NCBI RefSeq assembly: GCF_030464885.1
Contig: NZ_JALPRJ010000031.1
Span: forward strand, 1-64,000
Reading direction: 5' to 3'
Length of the DNA: 64,000 nt
Source of the DNA: Caballeronia sp. SEWSISQ10-4 2
GTDB lineage: Bacteria > Pseudomonadota > Gammaproteobacteria > Burkholderiales > Burkholderiaceae
Translations under genes and position numbers: made by a program
Part shown: piece after piece, positions 1-8,310 of the stretch
How the letters are laid out: each line of letters begins with the position of its first letter
How positions within the stretch are numbered: the first letter of the stretch is position 1
Notes under the pieces: model-generated
Databases searched by the model: none
What the model was told of the DNA's origin: nothing
What the model saw: the letters and a program-made list of their open reading frames with translations, nothing else

Positions 1-183
1 GCTAATAGTGATAAAAAATACAGCTAACTCACGCAGACCACTAAGGCCGAAAGCACCAACCCAGCCCCCCGACCACCCGCTAAGATAAACTATACGAAGA
101 CCCAAGCATCAACAACCCAGCATCGGCTTCCAAGACCCAAACAAACCCCGAGTGCGAACGAAAACCAAAAGGGAGTTCCGCAC

Positions 184-726
184 ATGATCATCGAAGAGAA
201 CCATCAGCTAATGCTTCGGCCGCTCGAACGAACCGATCTCCACTTCGTCCACAGCCTGAACAACAACGCAAAAATCATGCGTTACTGGTTCGAGGAACCC
301 TACGAAACGTTCTCCGAGTTGTCCCAGCTATACGATCGCCATGTCCACGATTTGCGCGAACGCCGCTTCGTTGCAGTCGACAAGACCGGCGAGACCGTAG
401 GACTCGCTGAATTGATCGAGCTGGACTACATTCATAGGCGCGGTGAGTTCCAGATCATCATTGCACCCAGCGCTCAAGGCCACGGTTATGCAACCAGCGC
501 GACCGAGCTTGCAACAGACTACGCGTTTTCAGTGCTCAATCTTCGCAAGCTTTATCTGATCGTGGATGTGTCGAATCAGGCGGCCATTCATATCTACGAA
601 AAGTGCGGCTTCAAGCAAGAAGCGGAACTGATCGAAGAGTTTTTTGGCAACGGCCGGTATCACAACGTATTTCGCATGTGCATTTTCCAGCACGATTTCC
701 TTAAACAAACACAGGCAGGTAAATAA
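184..726 (+). CDS. speG: Spermidine N1-acetyltransferase SpeG
   Basis: This 180-residue GNAT-family enzyme transfers acetyl from acetyl-CoA to spermidine or spermine in the cytoplasm, which lowers polyamine excess. From memory it aligns along nearly its whole length with E. coli SpeG. The shared blocks are LRPLERTDLHFVHSLNNNA near the N-terminus, MRYWFEEPYE at about residue 33, RRGEFQIIIAP, the acetyl-CoA loop GHGYAT, LNLRKLYLIVD and the C-terminal RMCIFQHDFL. The ATG follows a GGGAG at 170-174. The gene stands alone: upstream is 183 bases with nothing recognisable, and downstream lies a convergent glycosyltransferase. Identification is secure; regulation is not visible. Confidence 0.93.
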   Translation: MIIEENHQLMLRPLERTDLHFVHSLNNNAKIMRYWFEEPYETFSELSQLYDRHVHDLRERRFVAVDKTGETVGLAELIELDYIHRRGEFQIIIAPSAQGHGYATSATELATDYAFSVLNLRKLYLIVDVSNQAAIHIYEKCGFKQEAELIEEFFGNGRYHNVFRMCIFQHDFLKQTQAGK

Positions 727-785
727 GCAAGCCGGCAGCACTCCCTTGGCGGTCGAACCGTCGTGACGGGTTATTACTTTCGCCT

Positions 786-2057
786 CTAAGCACGCGCAAG
801 CGTTTCCACCCGCTCGCTCGACTCGGCTTTATGCAGCATCTGATGAGTCAGCATCACATGCTGCCGGGCGAAGCCACGCGTTGTCAGATCCTTCGATACC
901 AGCTCCCGCTGCGCGCGACGAATCCGCTCGCTGGTGCCTTCCGGATCCGCACCCAACGCGGCGACAGTCTCGCGCAGGCTCTGTGCATCGTGGACCGGTA
1001 CGTAGGAGACGGCGTCATCGGAGAAATAGTCCGACAGACCGCCAATGCCCGTTGCAACCACCGCCTTGCCAGCCATGACCGCTTCCAGCAACACCGTAAT
1101 ACCCGATGCATGGTGATTGGGATGAAGCGGCACAACGATCACATCGGCCCACTCGTAGAGCGCACGTTGTTCGGCCAACCCCGATACCGGCGCGACAACA
1201 ATGTTATCCGCCCGGTCAGGACGCGCGACTTTGCGCTGGGTCGCCAGCCTCGCGTCAAAGCGCTTGTCGTTTTCGAATGCAGCCATGAAGGTCTGCCAAT
1301 CACGGTCTCGATCGTTACCAATGGCTGCGACGCGCAAGGGTTCGTGAGGGCGCCACTCGGACACAGGCTGCAGCGGGAAGTCGTCTGTACTGATGCCGTA
1401 AAGCACCACCGTCGCTTCGCGATTCCAGAATTTTTTCGCTAGCGCGACATTGTCATATGTAAGCGTCGTCAGCAGGTCCGCGCGGCTTAACAATCTCTTG
1501 AAGAGAATGCGCTTGAACACACTAAGCGATTCCCATATATCCAGAAGCCACACGCTTTGCGCAAGCAGAAGCGGTTTGTGCGGTCCACGCTTGAGCATGA
1601 GCAATAGCGCCGCCGATAGATACTCGCGCTCCGTATGCGTCCAGATCACGTCCGCTTCAAGCAACGCTGCGCGATTGCGAAACGTATGGATGAGATCGCA
1701 GCCAAGGACGGCCTTCAAGCCGCGTCGGATAGTACGGAGAACACGTCCTTCGGGGTGATCCTCGGAATACGAAAGCGCCATCGATTCCGACTCGGCGTAG
1801 TGGTACCCGTACAAGCACCCGACGTTCTCCTCCTTGCGATACCGGCTCGGATCGACGCCATAGTAAAGATGAACATGAACGTTAGTCGGCGCATTAGCCG
1901 TCGTGCCCTTCACTCCCATATATCCCCCGATACCCGCGCTTGTCCAAGTGCTTAAGGCGCTGAAAAACGCATCGTACCGACGCATGGGCACAGAGGGAAC
2001 GCCTTCGGGCAGGACATTCCAACTTGAGCGATGGGTAACCCACACAACGCGTTGCAT
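786..2057 (-). CDS. Glycosyltransferase, GT-B fold (GT4-like)
   Basis: A 423-residue cytoplasmic glycosyltransferase. The C-terminal half has the typical GT-B nucleotide-sugar site: VAAIGNDRDRDW at the start of the second Rossmann domain, then ADVIVVPLHPNHHASGITVLLEAVMAGKAVVATGIGG, where the Glu in LLEAVMAG is the usual donor-binding acid. The N-terminal domain (to about residue 200) would bind the acceptor. It probably builds a polysaccharide or glycan. GumK-like and exopolysaccharide glucuronosyl- or mannosyltransferases are the nearest type I can name, but no polysaccharide genes surround it, so donor and acceptor are unknown. It is convergent with speG. Confidence 0.7.
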   Translation of the reverse strand: MQRVVWVTHRSSWNVLPEGVPSVPMRRYDAFFSALSTWTSAGIGGYMGVKGTTANAPTNVHVHLYYGVDPSRYRKEENVGCLYGYHYAESESMALSYSEDHPEGRVLRTIRRGLKAVLGCDLIHTFRNRAALLEADVIWTHTEREYLSAALLLMLKRGPHKPLLLAQSVWLLDIWESLSVFKRILFKRLLSRADLLTTLTYDNVALAKKFWNREATVVLYGISTDDFPLQPVSEWRPHEPLRVAAIGNDRDRDWQTFMAAFENDKRFDARLATQRKVARPDRADNIVVAPVSGLAEQRALYEWADVIVVPLHPNHHASGITVLLEAVMAGKAVVATGIGGLSDYFSDDAVSYVPVHDAQSLRETVAALGADPEGTSERIRRAQRELVSKDLTTRGFARQHVMLTHQMLHKAESSERVETLARA

Positions 2058-2120
2058 CTGCGCTGCGTGTTCGGCAACGCTCGCAGGGTTTGACCGGATT
2101 CTGCTATGCGCCTTACAAGG

Positions 2121-2255
2121 CTAACGCGCGGTCCATCCTCCATCGACGACCAGTTCAGTGCCTGCCATAAATGCCGAATCCTCCGAAGCGAGAAACACAG
2201 CGACCGCGGCCGAATCTTCCGGTCGGCCAACACGTTTCGAGGCAATCAACTCCTC
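2121..2255 (-). pseudogene. C-terminal remnant of a short-chain dehydrogenase/reductase
   Basis: On the minus strand a 44-codon stretch ends at a TAG (2123-2121) and reads as an SDR C-terminus: KRVGRPEDSAAVAVFLASED, then FMAGTELVVDGGWTAR. GRPE, the VxFLAS helix, the G-T strand and the VDGGWTA end are family hallmarks. An in-frame TGA at 2256-2258 precedes it, and no Rossmann GxxxGxG region or catalytic YxxxK is present. Upstream of that stop another frame continues with SDR-like residues, so a frameshift probably contributed. The rest of 2058-2476 shows no gene. It separates the glycosyltransferase and autotransporter starts and should hold both promoters. Confidence 0.65.
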
Positions 2256-2476
2256 TCAGGAACGGCGCATTTTCCAGCCTCATGTTTTGTTTCCCGTTGA
2301 GTTCACAACAATTAACAAATGCCCAAGGCCTTTCTGCTATTCAAAGCGCGACACTGCACGAAGCAGGTATTAATCGGTAAGGTTTCCGGGCTCTTTTGTT
2401 CGGCTAGCCACATTCACAAAGTACCCCGGTTGCTAAATTCCGCCCGCGTTTATAGATAACAACACCGGGGCGATCC

Positions 2477-5400
2477 ATGTCAAATCCAGTTCGTTCGCGA
2501 GCAATCTCGCTTGCACCATCACTGCTGCTGATTCCTTTTCTTCTTAGTCCGATAGCGGCGGCAGCAGCTTGTGCCGTGAACGGCCTCGACACGGTTTGCG
2601 ACTCGAGTTCGCCAAACCCATGGGCCACGACTATTGGTACTGGTTACGTAGCGGGCAATGACAATCAAACAGTCACTGTCCAGAGCGGCGCGACAATCAA
2701 CACACCCGACGCGTCGGCCATCAGCCTCGCTAACAACGCCAACATCACGGTTCAGTCGGGCGGGACGGTCAGCAACCAGGCGGTCAACTCGCACGGCAAC
2801 TATGGAACCGGCGCCAATACCATCGAGTTCCAGGACAACGGCACGCTGACCGTGCAAGCGGGCGGCAGGGTGCTGTCCAATGGCACGCAGGGCATTGCCG
2901 AGGCGGTGAACATACAAGGCCAGGGCAACGTCATCATCAACAACGGCCTGATCCAGGCGATCAACGCCGGCGCCATCTGGTTCCAGAACAAGGTAGGCGG
3001 CAACACGGTCATCAATAACGAAACCGGCGTGATCCAGTCACCCGGCAGCGTGATCGGTTCAAGCGGCGACGCCCCCATCGATTTCACCAACAAGGGCAAG
3101 GTGATCGGCGACATCGTGTTCTCGGGTGGTGACGACATCATGCGCATCTATACCGGCTCATCGGTGCAAGGCAACATTGACGGCGGTGCGGGCAGCAACC
3201 AGTTGTTCCTGAGCGGACTCGGTACAGACACGCTGACCGGCAACATCGTCGGCTTCCAGACGCTCATCAAGACCGACACGGGTACGTGGACCGTCAATGG
3301 CATCCTGCCGGACGTGCAAAGTGCGGAGGTTGCAGGGGGCACGCTGATCCTGACGGGCGATAACAGCGCATACACCGGACAGACGCTCGTCGATGCCGCC
3401 GGTACGCTTCAGGCACGCGCGCAAAGCCTGCCGTCGGCGATCACCGACAACGGCCTGGTCCGCTTCGCTCAAACCGATGACGGCACCTATGCGGGACTGT
3501 TGAGCGGCGCTGGAGCGATCGAGAAAACCGGTGCGGGCACTCTGGTTTTAGCGCCCACTGCAACCGGTGGCAACACGTATTCCGGCGGTACGCTGATCAC
3601 GCAAGGCACGCTCAATATCGGCGCCGACAACGCACTTGGCGCCGCTACGGGTAGCGTCACGTTCAACGGCGGCACGCTGCAACTGAACAATAACCTCGAC
3701 CTGGCCGCGACCCGCGCGATCTCGATCGGCGCGAATGGCGGGACGATCGACACGCAGCAATATTCGTCGACGCTCTCCCAAGCCGTGACGGGTACCGGCG
3801 CCTTGACAAAGCTGGGGAGTGGTCTGCTCACAATGAATGGCGCAAGCACCTATGGCGTCACGAACGTGCTGGCAGGCACCCTTGCAGTCGGCGACGCACA
3901 ACACAGTTCGGCAAGCATCGGCACGGGCACGACGACGGTCGCGGCCGACGCCACGCTTGGCGGTTTCGGCACTGTGCTCGGCTCGGTGACGAACTCCGGC
4001 ACGATCGCTGCGGCGAATGCCTTGCCGGCTTTCTCGGCATCGACCACCGGCACCTTCGCGATTCGCGGCGATCTCACCAACAACAACACGATCAATCTGG
4101 CTGCTGCATCGGGTACGCCGGGCAATGTGCTTAACGTCAGTGGCAACTATGTAGGTAACAACGGTCAGTTGACCGTGAACACGGTAATGAACGAAGGTGG
4201 CGCCGCAGCTAATCAGTTCACCGATCGTCTTGTCATTGGCGGCAACGCGAGCGGCAGCACGACCGTGGTCGTGCGCCCGAGCGGCCTGGGTGCGCTGACC
4301 GTCGGCGATGGCATCAAGGTCGTTCAGGTGAACGGCAGCGCTGCAGCAGGTACCTTCCATATGATTGCGCCGGTTCAGGCCGGGGCATATCAGTATCTGC
4401 TGTATCAGGGAGGCTCGGGCCGGCCCAGCGACTTCTACTTGCGCTCCTCGCTCGAGAGCGTGCCGGTGACGCCTACGCCACCGGTTACTCCGGTCACGCC
4501 CGTTGCACCGACCACACCCACCACACCCACCACGCCCGACGCGGTCGTCGCGCCGGTTACGCCTATTTCTTCGGTCGCGGCCCAGCCGGCTGGTCAGGCT
4601 TCGCCAGTTGCGTACCGCCCTGCTGTAGTCGGCTATACGATGACGCCGTCGTTCAACCTCGATTACGGCTTCACGATCATGAACCGACTGCATGAGCGTG
4701 TCGGCGATGTCGCGAGCCTCGAGAATGCGCAGGGAACGTATGGCAACGGCGTGTGGGGACGTCTCGGCGGGCAGAGCCTAAACGCCAACTCGGGCGATCG
4801 TTTTTCCGGCGATGAACACACGTTCTTTGCGCAGTTCGGCAAGGACTGGACGCTCTCAACGAACCCGACGGGCGGCAGCACGCATGCGGGCGTCACGGTG
4901 ACCATCGGCTCGTCGTCGGCGACCTTCCAGGACAGCGCGCGCAGTCTCAACCCGGCGCTCACGACCGGTACCGGCTCAGTCGAAACGCAGGCGCAATCGC
5001 TCGGCGGCTACTGGACGAAGTATCTGCATGACGGCAGCTACTTCGACGCCGTGGCGCAACTGACCCACTATCACAACAAGTACGGCGATGTGTACGGCGG
5101 CAGCGGTTCGCAGAACGGTTTTGGCACGGGCCTGTCCGGTGAGGCAGGCAAGCCGCTGCTGATCGGATCGACAACCATTGCCATCGAACCGCAAGCCCAG
5201 TTGATGTACCAGTACCTGCATCTGAACGGCTTCAACGACGGCGTCTCCCCGGTATCGAGCACGTCGAGCAACGCCCTGCGCGGACGAGTGGGATTCCGGA
5301 TCTTCAAGGCGAACCTGACCAATGATTCGAAGTCAGGAACCGCGACGCCCTATTTCACCGCCGACATCCTGCACGATTTCCTGACACCGGGCAACACGGC

Positions 5401-5581
5401 GGTGGATGGAACCTCGTTCAACAGCGGTTTGTCGAAGACCTGGTATGAAGTAGGCGTGGGCGTTACCACGAGCATGGGCAAGGCGTCGTCGGTGTACGCC
5501 AACGTCAAGTACGCCCGTAATCTTGGCGGCGATTATCGTCGCGGAGTATTTGGTCAGGTCGGATATCGATATAGCTGGTAG
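2477..5581 (+). CDS. Autotransporter (type Va secretion) outer-membrane protein
   Basis: A 1034-residue surface protein. Residues 1-30 form a Sec signal peptide with a hydrophobic core and AAAAA before the first Cys. A repeat-rich passenger of predicted beta-helix type follows. It includes autotransporter-associated repeats at about residues 285-480 of the form GAGTLVL...NTYSGGTLITQGTLNIG and LTKLGSGLLTMNGASTY. A Pro/Thr linker at about 660-695 (repeated TPTTPTTP) leads into a C-terminal beta-barrel of about 290 residues. The protein ends GQVGYRYSW, the aromatic terminus BAM recognises. The passenger has no recognisable protease or lipase motif, so its role (adhesion or aggregation) is inferred. 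The gene is monocistronic and closed by a strong terminator. Confidence 0.88.
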   Translation: MSNPVRSRAISLAPSLLLIPFLLSPIAAAAACAVNGLDTVCDSSSPNPWATTIGTGYVAGNDNQTVTVQSGATINTPDASAISLANNANITVQSGGTVSNQAVNSHGNYGTGANTIEFQDNGTLTVQAGGRVLSNGTQGIAEAVNIQGQGNVIINNGLIQAINAGAIWFQNKVGGNTVINNETGVIQSPGSVIGSSGDAPIDFTNKGKVIGDIVFSGGDDIMRIYTGSSVQGNIDGGAGSNQLFLSGLGTDTLTGNIVGFQTLIKTDTGTWTVNGILPDVQSAEVAGGTLILTGDNSAYTGQTLVDAAGTLQARAQSLPSAITDNGLVRFAQTDDGTYAGLLSGAGAIEKTGAGTLVLAPTATGGNTYSGGTLITQGTLNIGADNALGAATGSVTFNGGTLQLNNNLDLAATRAISIGANGGTIDTQQYSSTLSQAVTGTGALTKLGSGLLTMNGASTYGVTNVLAGTLAVGDAQHSSASIGTGTTTVAADATLGGFGTVLGSVTNSGTIAAANALPAFSASTTGTFAIRGDLTNNNTINLAAASGTPGNVLNVSGNYVGNNGQLTVNTVMNEGGAAANQFTDRLVIGGNASGSTTVVVRPSGLGALTVGDGIKVVQVNGSAAAGTFHMIAPVQAGAYQYLLYQGGSGRPSDFYLRSSLESVPVTPTPPVTPVTPVAPTTPTTPTTPDAVVAPVTPISSVAAQPAGQASPVAYRPAVVGYTMTPSFNLDYGFTIMNRLHERVGDVASLENAQGTYGNGVWGRLGGQSLNANSGDRFSGDEHTFFAQFGKDWTLSTNPTGGSTHAGVTVTIGSSSATFQDSARSLNPALTTGTGSVETQAQSLGGYWTKYLHDGSYFDAVAQLTHYHNKYGDVYGGSGSQNGFGTGLSGEAGKPLLIGSTTIAIEPQAQLMYQYLHLNGFNDGVSPVSSTSSNALRGRVGFRIFKANLTNDSKSGTATPYFTADILHDFLTPGNTAVDGTSFNSGLSKTWYEVGVGVTTSMGKASSVYANVKYARNLGGDYRRGVFGQVGYRYSW

Positions 5582-5623
5582 GCCTCAAGGACATCTTCGT
5601 AGATGATGCGGGGATGTGCGTCA

Positions 5624-5659
5624 CGATAAAGCCGGCCGCAGGCCGGCTTTATCGTTTTT
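5624..5659 (+). terminator. Rho-independent terminator after the autotransporter
   Basis: A perfect 14-bp stem (CGATAAAGCCGGCC / GGCCGGCTTTATCG) with a 3-base GCA loop is followed by TTTTT at 5655-5659. It lies 43 bases past the autotransporter stop. The stem is symmetrical, so it may also stop readthrough of the convergent gene at 5705. Confidence 0.88.
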
Positions 5660-5704
5660 AGCCGAGTGCGAACGAAAGCCAGTCCAACGCCTGACGATGG
5701 CTGT

Positions 5705-6073
5705 TCAAACCAATATCGAAATGAGCCCTCCGATGGCGAGTCCTGCAGCCAGCCACCTCCCCGCCGTGTAGAACTCGTTGTGATTTTCTTGCGGCAGATC
5801 CGGACGCTCAAGTCCGAGCACGCCGTAAGTAAGCGACTTGACCGACGAAACGTTCGTCGTCGAACCTTGACCGCCGTCGCTCTCCTGACTCGCCATTGCA
5901 GCGCCTTCAGGCGAGATCGTGACCGCCGCGTCCTGTGTCGTGGCATCTGCCTGGTTCGTCGTTTGCCCCGGGTCGGCATTGTCCCCCGACAAGGACTGTT
6001 GTTCCGTCGCGGCATTCGAAGTTGAGATCGTCCGCTCCGAAGTTGGCGACGACGCGATATTGCTGATCTGCAT
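5705..6073 (-). CDS. Conserved hypothetical protein, C-terminal tail anchor
   Basis: I do not recognise this 122-residue protein. The first 70 residues are a low-complexity Ser/Thr/Gln/Asp-rich segment with no signal peptide. A central part (about 75-100) reads KSLTYGVLGLERPDLPQE. The last 20 residues, WLAAGLAIGGLISILV at the extreme end, form one hydrophobic helix, so it is probably a tail-anchored membrane protein. A strong ribosome-binding site (GGGGAGG, seven bases before the ATG on the minus strand) supports real translation. The acidic, disordered N-terminus recalls proteins accompanying secretion or flagellar systems, but none are nearby. It is transcribed away from the LysR gene at 6314. 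Confidence 0.6.
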   Translation of the reverse strand: MQISNIASSPTSERTISTSNAATEQQSLSGDNADPGQTTNQADATTQDAAVTISPEGAAMASQESDGGQGSTTNVSSVKSLTYGVLGLERPDLPQENHNEFYTAGRWLAAGLAIGGLISILV

Positions 6074-6313
6074 AGCAACCTCCCCTCATCTTCTTAAACG
6101 GGCGCTGCTGGAAAACGACGTGCGAGCATCAAATACATTCATACATTCATCAGTGGTTAAAGGTAGCGCAATGCATCGATGGAGTCGCTTATGAAACGAA
6201 GACTATTGGCCTATCGGGAAACCCGTAGCCTTTCCCGTTTATCGACTGGAGAGCGCGGATCTTTAGTGTTGGTAAGGGTAGGTAAGGAAAGCGTTACGGA
6301 GACGCTTAATCGC

Positions 6314-7189
6314 TTACTCCAGCGACTGAAGCAACGTTTGTCGCACTACTGCTGTAACGTCGAGTTGACGCTCGTTTTCAAGTATTCCAATTACCCGCTT
6401 GAGCGGACCGTATGGAAGCTGTAGTGCGACCACCGAATGATCACGCGCCCAAGCAACGTGCTTGAGCAAAGGCACGATGGAAATTCCCACGTTTTGCCGG
6501 ACCAGATCGACGATGGCGGCCACCGAATTAACCTCGAGAATTTCCTTGGGTTTTATCCGCATGCGTCGCAAGGTCTGCTCCACTTTTGCCCCGGTCGGAG
6601 ATGTCCGGTCGAAGCGAATGAACGGATGACTCTTGAGCAAGGACGCCACGTCTGCCTGTGCGGCCGCGACCCGTGTGCTCGCAATGAGCATCAGCGGTTC
6701 TTCATAAAGCGGTGTCCATTGCACGTTGACGGGCATCTCGTGCGGTATCTGCACGGTGAGCGCGGCATCTATCTCGGACGCCCGTACCCGTTCGGCAAGC
6801 TCGCCGCTATGACCTAGAACGAGTCGAACGTCCAGAGCCGGATACTGAGCTTTCAGACTAACCAGATTCTGCGAAAGAAAGCCCATTGCCGAGACAATCG
6901 CACCCACGGCGATGCTGCCGGCGATCTCATGTCCGGTGTGGGCATCAGCAAGCATTGCCTCATACGCCGCGACCAGCTTGCGCGCCTGCGGGATGAGCGC
7001 GCGGGCCGCGGGCGTCAGCACGATGACCCGGCCTGAACGAGAGAACAGCGGCCTTCGGAACTCCTCCTCGAGCGCACGCATCTGTTGTCCGACCGCCGCC
7101 TGGGTCAGCGCGACACGACCGGCGGCTGCCGCGAAGGAGCCGTATTTTTCGACGGCAAGGAAGGTGCGCAAAAACCGGATAGTGCTCAT
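6314..7189 (-). CDS. LysR-type transcriptional regulator
   Basis: A 291-residue LTTR. The winged helix-turn-helix occupies residues 1-60 (FLAVEKYGSFAAAAGRVALTQAAVGQQMRALEEE), followed by the linker helix and a periplasmic-binding-like effector domain to the end. It is divergent from the alpha/beta hydrolase at 7318 with an inverted repeat between them (7216-7232). It is therefore the likely regulator of the hydrolase and the MHS transporter behind it. The inducer is unknown; a substrate of the transporter is the natural guess. Confidence 0.88.
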   Translation of the reverse strand: MSTIRFLRTFLAVEKYGSFAAAAGRVALTQAAVGQQMRALEEEFRRPLFSRSGRVIVLTPAARALIPQARKLVAAYEAMLADAHTGHEIAGSIAVGAIVSAMGFLSQNLVSLKAQYPALDVRLVLGHSGELAERVRASEIDAALTVQIPHEMPVNVQWTPLYEEPLMLIASTRVAAAQADVASLLKSHPFIRFDRTSPTGAKVEQTLRRMRIKPKEILEVNSVAAIVDLVRQNVGISIVPLLKHVAWARDHSVVALQLPYGPLKRVIGILENERQLDVTAVVRQTLLQSLE

Positions 7190-7215
7190 GGAGAAGGCGT
7201 TCCGACGTAGCGAGA

Positions 7216-7232
7216 CTAAACATTCAGTTTAG
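7216..7232. promoter_or_regulatory. Inverted repeat, candidate LysR binding site
   Basis: CTAAAC-ATTCA-GTTTAG lies 27 bases upstream of the LysR start and 86 bases upstream of the hydrolase start, in an AT-rich divergent promoter region. The dyad fits the interrupted-palindrome form of LTTR sites, where autoregulation and target activation share one box. Confidence 0.45.
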
Positions 7233-7317
7233 TTTGTGTAAATATAAATCAGTTAGTTTTTTCGAATTAGTGACGGCACAATTGTACGGTGAACCATTCC
7301 ACTACAAGGCCGCAGTC

Positions 7318-8184
7318 ATGTCTCATGCAACTACTCTCCCAGTGATAGACGAGCACATCGGGCGCGGTAAAGCCTATTACGAACTCGGCTCGACCACTGT
7401 GTTCGCGCATCGAAACGACCCGCGTTTCGCCTATACGCTTTACGTTCCTAAAGCAATCCTTGAGGCGGGCAACAATGTCGAGCTCGTCGTGGTCATGCAC
7501 GGAACAGGGCGTCAGTTCACCAACTACCGCGATGCTTTTGCGGAGTTTGGCCGCTGGAACAACTGCATTGTCTTGTGCCCGCTATTTCCGGTGGGCGTAC
7601 TCGGCGACGGCAATCGCGACGGTTTCAAGCATCTGATCGAGGGCGACATCCGCTATGACGACGTGCTGCTCGATATGGTCGACGAGATCGGCGAGCGTTA
7701 TGGCAAGCGTTTCGACCAGTTCGCGCTGTTCGGTTTTTCGGGTGGCGGACAGTTTGCGAACCGCTTTGCCTACCTGCATCCGGAAAAATTATGGGCAGTG
7801 TCGATCGGTGCGCCCGGCTCGGTGACGACGCTCGATATAAACCGTGACTGGTGGGTCGGCTTAAGGGGTTTCGAACAGCGTTTCGGCAAGGTATTCGACC
7901 TTGATGCATTGCGCCGCGTGCCTGTGCACATGGTGGTCGGCAAGGCAGATCTGGAGACGTGGGAGATCACGCATCGGGAAGGCGGCCGCCACTTCATGCC
8001 AGGCGCGAACGACGCTGGTGCGACACGACCAGAGCGTCTTAGAACGCTCAAAGCAACGTTCGAGACCGCAGGGATCCGCGTTCAGCTCGATGAACTGGAC
8101 AACGTTCCACACAACGGCTTGCTGGCTGTGAACGCGGTGCAGGATTTCTTTGCAGGCGTGCTGCGCGCAAGCCGGTCCAGATAG
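7318..8184 (+). CDS. Alpha/beta hydrolase (esterase/depolymerase-like)
   Basis: A 288-residue cytoplasmic serine hydrolase. The catalytic triad can be placed at Ser141 in the elbow GFSGGGQ, Asp210 (VVGKADLE) and His264 (DNVPHNGL). The oxyanion region is VVVMHGTGRQF at about 58. GxSxGG elbows of this kind are common in PHB-depolymerase- and dienelactone-hydrolase-like proteins. I start it at the ATG at 7318; an in-frame TTG at 7234 would put the start inside the promoter and the LysR box. Together with the MHS permease 126 bases downstream, it may take up and hydrolyse an ester or lactone; the substrate is not deducible. Confidence 0.75.
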   Translation: MSHATTLPVIDEHIGRGKAYYELGSTTVFAHRNDPRFAYTLYVPKAILEAGNNVELVVVMHGTGRQFTNYRDAFAEFGRWNNCIVLCPLFPVGVLGDGNRDGFKHLIEGDIRYDDVLLDMVDEIGERYGKRFDQFALFGFSGGGQFANRFAYLHPEKLWAVSIGAPGSVTTLDINRDWWVGLRGFEQRFGKVFDLDALRRVPVHMVVGKADLETWEITHREGGRHFMPGANDAGATRPERLRTLKATFETAGIRVQLDELDNVPHNGLLAVNAVQDFFAGVLRASRSR

Positions 8185-8310
8185 TTCAAACAACGGGCTC
8201 GCTATCTCGCGAGCCTCTCTCGCTCGGGCGCATTGATGTCCCGGGCCGGCGGTGCATATCGCGCGTTATGAGCCTGCTCTTTAGCGGCAACGCGCAGGGG
8301 GAGAAGATAC

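Noticed and set aside
1..183. Low-complexity left edge as an RNA gene or attachment site
   Set aside because: No stable stem, tRNA-like pattern or repeat was found; it appears to be plain intergenic sequence.
4461..4560. The Thr-Pro repeat in the autotransporter as a recombination or CRISPR-like repeat
   Set aside because: It encodes a Pro/Thr linker of a common type between passenger and barrel, with codon-level variation and no spacer structure.
3548..4693. A 381-codon minus-strand frame inside the autotransporter
   Set aside because: It is a shadow of the repeat-rich passenger gene; composition is Arg-rich and no family pattern appears.
6179..6424. An 81-codon plus-strand frame overlapping the 3' end of a LysR gene
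   Set aside because: It runs antisense into the LysR coding sequence and has no supporting features.
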